Of a stretch of DNA of 6,225 nucleotides, positions 1-5,485 are shown in pieces. The notes beneath the pieces were generated by a model that was not told where the DNA came from, made no database searches, and saw nothing but the letters and a program-made list of their open reading frames with translations. Every line of letters begins with the position of its first letter. Position 1 is the first letter of the stretch. This DNA comes from Hadesarchaea archaeon (GTDB taxonomy: Archaea; Hadarchaeota; Hadarchaeia; Hadarchaeales; Hadarchaeaceae): the NCBI GenBank assembly GCA_023129675.1, contig JAGMBM010000186.1, positions 1-6,225 on the forward strand. The letters run 5' to 3'. Both the position numbers and the translations under genes were made by a program.

Positions 1-93
1 ATCGAGGTAGGTGCCTTCGAAGTCCCACCCCGTGCAAGGCGCCACCTAGCTAAACCACTGGTTAGGGTCGCGTACCCAAGGAGGGAATACTGA
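1..93 (+). CDS. C-terminal fragment of an unidentified protein, translationally coupled to deoxyhypusine synthase
   Basis: Frame 1 is open from the window edge for 30 codons and stops at TGA 91-93. The tail is basic and proline-rich, ending in VAYPRREY. The stop overlaps the ATG of the next gene as TGATG, and that gene's strong Shine-Dalgarno motif lies inside the last codons of this frame. This is the usual arrangement of a translationally coupled gene pair, and it is the main reason to believe the fragment is coding. I do not recognise the family from so short a tail. The 5' part is outside the window. If real, the gene shares an mRNA with deoxyhypusine synthase, which may hint at a translation- or polyamine-related role, but that is only inference. 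Confidence 0.55.
   Translation: MEVGAFEVPPRARRHLAKPLVRVAYPRREY
78..85 (+). promoter_or_regulatory. Shine-Dalgarno site of deoxyhypusine synthase
   Basis: AAGGAGGG lies 7 nt before the ATG at 93. It matches the anti-Shine-Dalgarno end of archaeal 16S rRNA well and fixes the start. It sits inside the 3' end of the preceding reading frame, as expected for an internal gene of an operon read by re-initiating ribosomes. Confidence 0.75.
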
Positions 94-1028
94 TGGAAAA
101 GCGTGTCGAGCACATCGAGCTCAAACCCGAGATGCAGGTCGACGAACTCGTAGACGCCATGGGGAAGTCGGGTGTCTTCAGTGCTGGCCGAGTTGCGAAA
201 GCCGTCGAGATTTACTGCGAGATGCTCGAGGCCGGGTCAACGATTTTCATGGGTGTGGGAGGTGCAATGGTTCCCGGAGGTCTTCGCCGAGTTCTGACCC
301 AAGCGATTAACGAGGGACTTGTGAATGTCATCGTTACCACGGGCGCAAACGTCACACATGACCTTATTGAGGCATTTGGTGGCTATCACACGCGAGGCGA
401 GGCCTTGGTGAACGATGCCGAGCTGCGCGAGCGAGGTATAAGCCGCATCTTCGACGTTTATGTTCCGCAGCAGGTTTTCGAGCTTTTTGAAGATCGAATT
501 CAACCGATGTTTGCCGAGGTCACGAAAGAGGGGGCACAAATGTCATCGGCCGAGCTTTTGCGTAGAATAGGATCGCGCCTCGATGATGAAAATTCCTTTG
601 TGAAAGCTGCCGCGGTGAAAGGGGTACCCGTCTTCTGCCCGGCGATAGCGGACTCAATCCTCGGGCTCCAAGCGTGGCTCTACACCCAGGAGCACGAGCT
701 GAACATCGATTGCCTGCGAGATATACGAGAGGTGGTCGAATTAGCGAACAACGCGAAGGAACCAGGGGCGATGTTGCTCGGTGGAGGCGTGGCAAAGAAC
801 TTCGTCTTCCAAAGCATGCTGCTCACGCCCCAATCCTTCAAATACGCAATCCAGATCACAATGGACCGTCCAGAGCATGGAGGGCTGAGCGGCGCCACGC
901 TCGAGGAGGCAAAGTCCTGGGGGAAGCTCGCTCCGGACGCGAAAGCGGTAATGGTGATAGGGGACGCAACAGTCATTTTCCCCCTAGTTATGGCCTCAGT
1001 GCTCAAGAGGCGAGCTCAAAAGTTGTAG
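93..1028 (+). CDS. dys: deoxyhypusine synthase
   Basis: Cytoplasmic NAD-dependent enzyme that transfers an aminobutyl group from a polyamine, classically spermidine, to a lysine of aIF5A. It is the first step of hypusine formation, which archaeal translation needs. The 311 residues match the usual archaeal length. Visible family motifs are GVGGAMVPGGL (about 54-64), VTTGANVTHDL (81-91), the LGGGVAKNF loop (229-237), EEAKSWGKL (271-279) and IGDATVIFPL (289-298). K278 aligns with the human catalytic Lys329, W276 with Trp327, E272 with Glu323 and S266 with Ser317. Several donor-pocket positions differ from the human enzyme: Asn236 for His288, Gln240 for Asn292 and Leu192 for Asp243, while Asp187 keeps Asp238. 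The donor could therefore be a different polyamine. The ATG overlaps the preceding stop, and the 3' end overlaps the convergent hydrolase by 13 nt. Family assignment is near certain; donor specificity is not. Confidence 0.95.
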   Translation: MEKRVEHIELKPEMQVDELVDAMGKSGVFSAGRVAKAVEIYCEMLEAGSTIFMGVGGAMVPGGLRRVLTQAINEGLVNVIVTTGANVTHDLIEAFGGYHTRGEALVNDAELRERGISRIFDVYVPQQVFELFEDRIQPMFAEVTKEGAQMSSAELLRRIGSRLDDENSFVKAAAVKGVPVFCPAIADSILGLQAWLYTQEHELNIDCLRDIREVVELANNAKEPGAMLLGGGVAKNFVFQSMLLTPQSFKYAIQITMDRPEHGGLSGATLEEAKSWGKLAPDAKAVMVIGDATVIFPLVMASVLKRRAQKL

Positions 1029-1687
1029 CTCTCGCCCGGCTTCAGCACAACCACTTGCGTCCCGAGCCCCTTCTCCTTAATCGCGTTGACGAAGTCGTCG
1101 GCGGACTGAGCGAGCACGGGAAAAGTAAGGTAGTGCATCGGAAACACAATTTTTGGGAGGAGGAGTCTAACCGCCTCCGCCGCTTCTCGAGCGCCCATCG
1201 TGTAATAGCCGCCAATCGGGAGGCAGGCGATATCGGGCCTGTAAATTTGGCCAATCATTCGCATGTCACTGAACAAACCGGTATCCCCCGCGTGATAAAT
1301 TCGTGCCTTGCCTACATCGAACACGAAGCCCACGGGCGAGCCACGCTCAGCCGAGTGGAAAGCCTGAACCATAGTTATTTTGATACCTTTCACCTCAAGG
1401 GTTGCTCCTACATTCATCGCCACAACATCGGTAACACCTTGAGCTTGAACGTAGTTACCGAGCTCATACACACCGACAAAAGTTGCGCCAGTTCGCTTAC
1501 AGACATCGATGGCATCCCCAAGGTGGTCGCCGTGATCATGGGTGACACAAACGATATCAGCTCGCGTGATGTCCGAAGCCTTTATCGCGGCCTTCAGGTT
1601 CCCGGTGAGGAATGGGTCAACCAAAATAACTTTTTTGTCCGCAATTATTTCAAACCCCGAATGCCCGAACCATCGAATGCTCGCCAT
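1016..1687 (-). CDS. UPF0173-type metallo-beta-lactamase-fold metal-dependent hydrolase
   Basis: Predicted cytoplasmic hydrolase of the metallo-beta-lactamase superfamily, close to UPF0173; its natural substrate is unknown. With the ATG at 1687 the protein is 223 residues, normal for the family, and opens with the typical MASIRWFGHSGFEI. Metal ligands are all visible: THDHGDHLGD supplies H50, H52, D54 and H55, AFHS supplies H111, HAGDTG supplies D135, and FPMHY supplies H185. VDPFLTGN (23-30) is also characteristic. An in-frame TTG at 1711 would add eight residues. I reject it because it lies only about 13 nt after the centre of the likely TATA box at 1721-1728, so it would precede the expected transcription start near 1699. 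No clear Shine-Dalgarno is seen, consistent with a leader of about 12 nt. The stop lies inside the end of deoxyhypusine synthase. Confidence 0.92.
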   Translation of the reverse strand: MASIRWFGHSGFEIIADKKVILVDPFLTGNLKAAIKASDITRADIVCVTHDHGDHLGDAIDVCKRTGATFVGVYELGNYVQAQGVTDVVAMNVGATLEVKGIKITMVQAFHSAERGSPVGFVFDVGKARIYHAGDTGLFSDMRMIGQIYRPDIACLPIGGYYTMGAREAAEAVRLLLPKIVFPMHYLTFPVLAQSADDFVNAIKEKGLGTQVVVLKPGESYNF

Positions 1688-1720
1688 TCCAGTCCCTGCC
1701 AAAGTTATCAAGCGTCAAAG

Positions 1721-1728
1721 TTTATAAG
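1721..1728 (-). promoter_or_regulatory. TATA box of the hydrolase gene, possibly shared with the divergent DUF429 gene
   Basis: On the minus strand the sequence reads CTTATAAA, a good archaeal TATA box. Its centre is about 37 nt before the hydrolase ATG, so initiation about 25 nt downstream gives a leader of about 12 nt. The plus strand reads TTTATAAG, nearly the same, preceded by AAAG. If the box is read as AAGTTTATAA (1717-1726), initiation on the plus strand would fall almost on the DUF429 ATG at 1744, giving a leaderless transcript. This is the only convincing AT-rich element in the 56-nt gap, so a bidirectional promoter is plausible but unproven. Confidence 0.55.
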
Positions 1729-1743
1729 TGTTGAATGATTTGA

Positions 1744-2295
1744 ATGAACGTCATCGGCGTTGATCTCGCTGGGCGTCCGACGAATCCAAGCGGCTTCGCC
1801 CTGCTCTCCGACCAAAAAATCAGCACACGGTTGGTTTACTCTGACAAAGAAATAGTCGAGTTATGCACGCGTGAACGTCCGGCTTTGATCGCCATCGACG
1901 CTCCACTCAGCTTACCAAGGCGCGGTAACCTAAGAACGGCTGACGGTGAACTAATCAGACGAGGCCTCCGCGTCTTTCCGCCCACTTTCGCTGGTATGCT
2001 ATCTCTCACCGAACGAGGGATAAATCTCGCAACTAATCTTCGAACAAAAAATATTCAAGTCATAGAAATCCACCCCCGAACCTCGGGTGTGCTCCTCTAC
2101 AAAACCCCAGACCGCCGTCAATGGGTGACCAAACTCTGGGAAAAGGGAGTGAAGTTGAAAGAGAGCGCGAGCGAACACGAGATCGACGCTGCCATGGCCG
2201 CACTTACAGGTGCACTCTACCTCCAAAAGAAAACAGAGGAAGTCGGAGAGGTTGAAGAGGGAACAATCGTTATCCCCCGTCACCAGTTGTTGTAG
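1744..2295 (+). CDS. DUF429 family protein (predicted RNase H-like nuclease)
   Basis: Member of the DUF429 family, which is predicted to have an RNase-H-like fold and to act as a nuclease; I know of no settled function. The 183 residues show the acidic motifs in order. These are MNVIGVDLAGR with D7, AIDAPLSLP with D52, the RTADGELIRRG segment with D67, VIEIHPR (106-112) with E109, and SEHEIDAAMAALTGALY (143-159) with H145 and D148. The start must be at or very near 1744, because the first beta strand and D7 follow directly. No Shine-Dalgarno precedes it, suggesting a leaderless mRNA. It diverges from the hydrolase and ends 2 nt from the convergent TFB stop, leaving no room for a separate terminator. 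Family is confident; nuclease activity is inferred from the fold. Confidence 0.88.
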   Translation: MNVIGVDLAGRPTNPSGFALLSDQKISTRLVYSDKEIVELCTRERPALIAIDAPLSLPRRGNLRTADGELIRRGLRVFPPTFAGMLSLTERGINLATNLRTKNIQVIEIHPRTSGVLLYKTPDRRQWVTKLWEKGVKLKESASEHEIDAAMAALTGALYLQKKTEEVGEVEEGTIVIPRHQLL

Positions 2296-2297
2296 TT

Positions 2298-3191
2298 TCA
2301 CGCCCCACGATCAACAAATTCACGAATACTTCGAGCGGTCCTCGATAAGTTTGATGCTCCAACGCCCATCATGTTTGTAATTTTTTTGATCGTGACCTTC
2401 TCCCCCGTCGATTTCGACGCGAGGTAGAGTATGGCCGCAGCGAGCAAGAGCGGGGGCTTCGTCTGTTCGGGCTTTTTAGGTAAAACGCCGTGAAGCTCAT
2501 GGGCGCGCTCGATCGCCCGCCTGGACAGCCCAAGTTGAGTAGCAAATCGATTGATATAATTATCGATCGAAACGCGGGGCAGCTCTAACTTCAACTTTCG
2601 GACAAAAAATTTTGTAAGCCGACGAAGGTTATTCAAAGCTTCGCGCGCGTCCAAGCCCGAGCAGGTCGCCAGCGCGCGAGAAATCTCACTCTCCGTGCGC
2701 GGCAGACCCCGCAGCCTGCAAGTGATGAACGTAAGCGCCGCGAGAACCTGATGGGTCCCCCTTCCCGCAGTCAGCCTCATCGCCCGAGTCCGCCGATAGA
2801 GGGCACTTATCTCGGCTTTGATGCCCTTGGGGAGTGCCAAGTCCTCGCAAAACTTGTCCAACTCTATTAGTGCCTCGCGTAGGCTCCGCTTTCCCCACGT
2901 GCTCGCGCGCGAGCGCCTCTGCCAAAGCTGCATTCGCCTCAGGCTAGCACGCCAGCTCGGGGGCAGGTCCCCCGAGACACCGAACTTGCTTCCCAACCCA
3001 AAATCGTGTTGGGTCACATCGATGCCAGCCGTCACGTCTGCGCGCTCCAGTTCCTCCCCCGGCTTCCTGCGCCACTCCGGATCGAGTTCGAACGAACGCT
3101 CTATAATCACAAGGCCACAGCGCGTGCATATTTGCTCTCCTCTGAGCTGGTCATATAGCACAGCAGAGCTACTACACGAGGGGCAGCGCAT
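2298..3191 (-). CDS. tfb: transcription initiation factor TFB (TFIIB-type), divergent version
   Basis: Bridges TBP bound at the TATA box to archaeal RNA polymerase. The protein is 297 residues. It has an N-terminal zinc ribbon (C3, C6, C22, C25), a B-reader region around SFELDPEWRR (33-42), a linker with TQHDFGLGSKFG (60-71), and two cyclin repeats at about 103-195 and 205-296. Repeat 1 keeps CRLRGLPRTESEIS (158-171), close to the canonical CRxxGxPRTxxEI. The second repeat reads TKPPLLLAAAILYLASK where typical TFBs have a GRGPxGVAAAALYxAS-like segment. The linker lacks the usual HDKGLST-type motif. It may therefore be a secondary TFB paralogue rather than the main one. ATG at 3191 is chosen over the adjoining TTG because GAGGTC (3203-3198) sits at Shine-Dalgarno distance. 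It lies 20 nt downstream of the reductase stop, so co-transcription is likely. Confidence 0.92.
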   Translation of the reverse strand: MRCPSCSSSAVLYDQLRGEQICTRCGLVIIERSFELDPEWRRKPGEELERADVTAGIDVTQHDFGLGSKFGVSGDLPPSWRASLRRMQLWQRRSRASTWGKRSLREALIELDKFCEDLALPKGIKAEISALYRRTRAMRLTAGRGTHQVLAALTFITCRLRGLPRTESEISRALATCSGLDAREALNNLRRLTKFFVRKLKLELPRVSIDNYINRFATQLGLSRRAIERAHELHGVLPKKPEQTKPPLLLAAAILYLASKSTGEKVTIKKITNMMGVGASNLSRTARSIREFVDRGA

Positions 3192-3197
3192 CAAAAA

Positions 3198-3203
3198 GAC
3201 CTC
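3198..3203 (-). promoter_or_regulatory. Shine-Dalgarno site of TFB
   Basis: GAGGTC on the minus strand lies 6 nt before the ATG at 3191, within the short gap after the reductase stop codon. It favours the ATG over the immediately preceding TTG and supports TFB being translated from the reductase operon mRNA without its own promoter. Confidence 0.55.
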
Positions 3204-3211
3204 GGGTTATG

Positions 3212-4414
3212 CTACTTCAGGGCAAGCGTTTTCTTAACCGTTTCTCGTCCAAAAATTCGGGAAATTTCCTCGTCCTTCAGCAGCACCTCGAGCGAGCCCT
3301 CAAGCCTGAAACCGGTGAACACGTCAATGAAGGCCTGTTGGAGCTTGGGCTTGCCCTCTAGCGCGCTCAACAACGCGTCCATCCGCTGGTCCTGCGAGAC
3401 GCTCAGCGAGGAGTGCAGGAGCTGCCCGGCCCTTAGCTCGGCATCAAACTCTGCTCGCCATTGCCGTTCGTAATCGGCCAACGCCCCAGCCGAAACATCG
3501 CCCTCGGTGATCGCGTCAATCGCTACCTTGCCAGCGATCTCACCGCAGCGAAGCGCATAACGAAGCCCTTGTCCTGATAGCGCATAGATTTGACCAGCTG
3601 CACCTCCTGCTGCGATAATCCCGTTGGCGCATGTCTGACTCAACGGTCCCTCAAGGGGGAGCTGACCACGGAATGCCGCCACCGGTACCGCTTGCTTGAG
3701 TCTAGGCACGCCACGTCTCCCTATGAACTCATCGAGGGCGGCATCTGGGTGAATACGTACACCTTGGACCCCAGCCATCGCGAAACGTTTGCCGAAAGGG
3801 TAAACCCAAGCGTGTCCAAGTGGAGCGAAGTATGAGGTAAAGAACAGGTCCACGCTTTGATCGTTTGTCACATTTGCCATCAAGTACTCGTTGCTCAGCG
3901 CGAGAAGCTCACGCTTCCAATCCCGCTTCAGCACTTTCCTGAGCAACAAACCCGACCACTCGCCCCGGGCTCCCGTGGCGTCTATTACCAGTTCGCTCTC
4001 GATCCGCTCGGCCCAACCCCCGGCCTCGACATAGGCCCCTCGCACAGCGTCCTCGCTCACCAAGAGTTCCTTGACGGGGCAGCTCACCCAGAGCTCTGCG
4101 TCGCTCGCTATGGCCTCCGCAGCCAAGAGCTTGTCAAATAGACGCCGGTCGATGATTGTACCGAAATCACCGCTCACCGAAAGCTCCTTGTGGGGCGAGT
4201 GAAGTCTCACTTCATTCGTATTCGCGACAATCGATTCTTTAAGCGGGGGCGTTATCACATCGGTGGGCACCCAAGTAGCGGACTGCGTCTGTCCACCTAT
4301 CTGGGCCTGCAGCTCGAACAACAGCACTTTGCCCCCTTCGGCTGCCGCCGCCTTTGCCGCGGCCAATCCGGCTGGACCACCTCCAGCCACAACTACATCA
4401 TATCGTTCAACCAT
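3212..4414 (-). CDS. geranylgeranyl reductase family FAD-dependent oxidoreductase
   Basis: Flavoprotein of the geranylgeranyl reductase family. In archaea such enzymes hydrogenate the isoprenoid chains of membrane lipids, for example digeranylgeranylglycerophospholipids; exact substrate is not provable here. The protein has 400 residues, normal for the family. It has an N-terminal Rossmann motif (VVVAGGGPAGLAAA, 7-20) followed by FE (33-34), the RRLFDKLLA segment (90-98), VIDATGARG (143-151), and GHAWVYPFGKRFAMAGV (200-216), which matches the YxWxFP-type substrate-site motif. The C-terminal FAD motif reads AAGGAAGQIYALSGQGLRYAL (268-288). Here Gly271 stands where the family normally has Asp (GDAAG), a ribityl-binding residue. 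The ATG at 4414 has a strong Shine-Dalgarno. It is probably the first gene of an operon with TFB and is divergent from the MinD-like gene. Confidence 0.85.
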   Translation of the reverse strand: MVERYDVVVAGGGPAGLAAAKAAAAEGGKVLLFELQAQIGGQTQSATWVPTDVITPPLKESIVANTNEVRLHSPHKELSVSGDFGTIIDRRLFDKLLAAEAIASDAELWVSCPVKELLVSEDAVRGAYVEAGGWAERIESELVIDATGARGEWSGLLLRKVLKRDWKRELLALSNEYLMANVTNDQSVDLFFTSYFAPLGHAWVYPFGKRFAMAGVQGVRIHPDAALDEFIGRRGVPRLKQAVPVAAFRGQLPLEGPLSQTCANGIIAAGGAAGQIYALSGQGLRYALRCGEIAGKVAIDAITEGDVSAGALADYERQWRAEFDAELRAGQLLHSSLSVSQDQRMDALLSALEGKPKLQQAFIDVFTGFRLEGSLEVLLKDEEISRIFGRETVKKTLALK

Positions 4415-4418
4415 CTTC

Positions 4419-4432
4419 TCCCCTCCTCCTTT
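4419..4432 (-). promoter_or_regulatory. strong Shine-Dalgarno tract of the reductase gene
   Basis: On the minus strand AAAGGAGGAGGGGA ends 4 nt before the ATG at 4414 and contains two overlapping GGAGG-like registers. It is one of the two strongest ribosome sites in the window and fixes the start. The leader must therefore include this tract, so transcription should begin upstream of about 4433. Confidence 0.75.
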
Positions 4433-4477
4433 AGTAGGCAGTTATTTATTAGCTGGAAAAGGATTTTACCACAATAG

Positions 4478-4485
4478 TATTTAGA
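4478..4485. promoter_or_regulatory. candidate bidirectional TATA element between the reductase and MinD-like genes
   Basis: TATTTAGA on the plus strand is centred about 25 nt before position 4507, near the GTG/ATG starts of the MinD-like gene. On the minus strand the same element reads TCTAAATA and would place reductase initiation near 4455, leaving an intact leader with the Shine-Dalgarno. A second AT-rich stretch at 4442-4451 would, for the reductase, start transcription inside the Shine-Dalgarno, so I favour this one. It is a weak match to the archaeal consensus. Confidence 0.35.
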
Positions 4486-4513
4486 TTGACAACCTCAGGT
4501 TTTTGTGATCAAC

Positions 4514-5248
4514 ATGCGCCGCATCGCCGTCGCCTCTGGCAAGGGAGGAGTAGGGCGAACCACGATTGTCGCAAGCCTTGGCATCGCCCTCTCAAGTTTG
4601 GGTAAGGAAACCATAATCATCGACGGTAGTTTGACTACACCCGACCTCGCCCTCCTCTTCAAGCTCGAGAAGTCAGTCTACACCCTGAACGACGCCTTGG
4701 CGGGCGATGCTATGCTTGTCGACGTGATGCATCTGGGACCGAAACGAGTCAAGATCGTTCCAGCCGCGGTGGCGCTCGAGCAGATCAGGAAGGCCCGCCC
4801 GGAGCGCCTGCCCGAGCTAATGCGCCAAGTACCAAAAAAGACCGACTTCGTACTCGTCGATGTCCCGAGCGGTCTGAGTCGGGAAACTGTTTCCGCCATG
4901 CGCGCCGGGCATGAGGTCCTACTGGTCGCAACGCCCGAAATGACCTCGATCTCGGACGCCATGAAGACCCGCCTCATTGCCGAATTCTTGGGCTTGGCAC
5001 CGATAGGGGTAGTACTCAACCGCGTCCGCCGAGAGGAGTTCGAGCTGACGCGTAATGAAATCAAGAACGTACCCGTGTTGGCAGAAATACCCGAAGATGA
5101 AAAAGTGAGGCAGGCCCTCAAACAGGGAAAACCCTTGATTGAACTCGACTCAAAATCGCCTGCAGCCAAGGCGATTAAGGAACTAGCGAGGAAATTGCTT
5201 AAGATGAGAGCCGGGTCCGCTAGCAAAACCACTACTTTTCGAAAGTAA
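4514..5248 (+). CDS. MinD/ParA-type ATPase with altered nucleotide-binding site
   Basis: SIMIBI-class P-loop ATPase of the MinD family; relatives position proteins at membranes, poles or nucleoids. It has 244 residues from ATG 4514. The start reads MRRIAVASGKGGVGRTT. The signature lysine of the deviant Walker A is kept (K10), but the second lysine, which contacts the phosphates, is Arg15. In the next motif IIIDGSLTTPDL (34-45), D37 is kept but Ser39 stands where E. coli MinD has Asp40. VLVDVPSGLSRETVS (113-127) is the switch II region and GVVLNRV (165-171) is typical. Residues about 217-231 could form an amphipathic helix like the MinD membrane-targeting tail, but basic residues follow it. 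An in-frame GTG at 4505 would add three residues and cannot be excluded. The last codons are followed by a 96-nt gap before the small charged ORF. Family is sure; role and activity are not. Confidence 0.9.
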   Translation: MRRIAVASGKGGVGRTTIVASLGIALSSLGKETIIIDGSLTTPDLALLFKLEKSVYTLNDALAGDAMLVDVMHLGPKRVKIVPAAVALEQIRKARPERLPELMRQVPKKTDFVLVDVPSGLSRETVSAMRAGHEVLLVATPEMTSISDAMKTRLIAEFLGLAPIGVVLNRVRREEFELTRNEIKNVPVLAEIPEDEKVRQALKQGKPLIELDSKSPAAKAIKELARKLLKMRAGSASKTTTFRK

Positions 5249-5344
5249 TCCCCATTGCCGCCCCAGTGCATTCGTTGTAATTCTCAAGTGCCACACAAAC
5301 GAACACTAAACGGCTATTAATCTGATGTACAAAACTTAAAATGG

Positions 5345-5485
5345 GTGTTTTGTTTGCGCCGCTTCAAGCGCCGCGAGAAAGAACGAAAAGGTAGAGAGAA
5401 GAATCAAGAACTCGAACGAAAGCAGCTCAAACGCGTACTCGAGGAGGGCCTCGAAGAGAAACAAATTTTCGAGGAAGAGGACTAA
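5345..5485 (+). CDS. small highly charged hypothetical protein (46 residues)
   Basis: Frame open from 5321 to TAA 5483-5485. From GTG 5345 it encodes 46 residues: a short FCLRRF start, an Arg/Lys/Glu-rich middle, and an acidic end, IFEEED. Well over half of the residues are charged, with basic residues concentrated in the first half and acidic ones in the second. A single helix or coiled coil is likely. Codon choice (CTC, CGC, GAG, GAA) matches the neighbouring genes. CTATTAATCT (5314-5323) could be a TATA box, placing initiation within a few nt of GTG 5345 (a leaderless mRNA); TTG 5354 is the alternative start. No Shine-Dalgarno is seen. Its stop overlaps by 3 nt the stop of the convergent winged-helix gene. 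I do not recognise a family. It is the only candidate to explain 5249-5481, which otherwise shows no gene. Confidence 0.5.
   Translation: MFCLRRFKRREKERKGREKNQELERKQLKRVLEEGLEEKQIFEEED

Noticed and set aside
15..30. TTCGAAGT resembling a tRNA T-loop near the left edge
   Set aside because: The flanking bases do not form the 5-bp T-stem, there is no acceptor stem or discriminator context, and the stretch is in an open frame coupled to the next gene.
1688..1711. Eight-residue N-terminal extension of the hydrolase from a TTG start
   Set aside because: It would lie upstream of the transcription start predicted from the TATA box, and family members begin at the MxxIRWxGHS-type sequence.
674..1738. 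Long + strand open frame (354 codons) across the end of deoxyhypusine synthase and the whole hydrolase gene
   Set aside because: It runs antisense to the hydrolase and out of frame with deoxyhypusine synthase, both of which have full family motifs. Its translation is low-complexity (rich in R, H, S, N) with no recognisable domain. It is an open shadow frame.
2818..3237. Plus-strand open frame of 139 codons opposite TFB
   Set aside because: Antisense to the zinc ribbon and first cyclin repeat of TFB, with no domain-like pattern.
4505..4513. GTG start adding three residues to the MinD-like protein
   Set aside because: The family start fits the ATG at 4514 well. AGGT at 4497-4500 is a weak site for either start, so the GTG is not excluded but is less likely.
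5234..5246. Short inverted repeat ACTTT-TCG-AAAGT at the end of the MinD-like gene
   Set aside because: Only five AT-rich pairs, inside coding sequence and without a following T-tract; expected by chance.
4678..5271. Minus-strand open frame of 197 codons opposite the MinD-like gene
   Set aside because: Its Ser/Arg/Thr-rich translation mirrors the MinD codons and shows no motif; no promoter or ribosome site fits.
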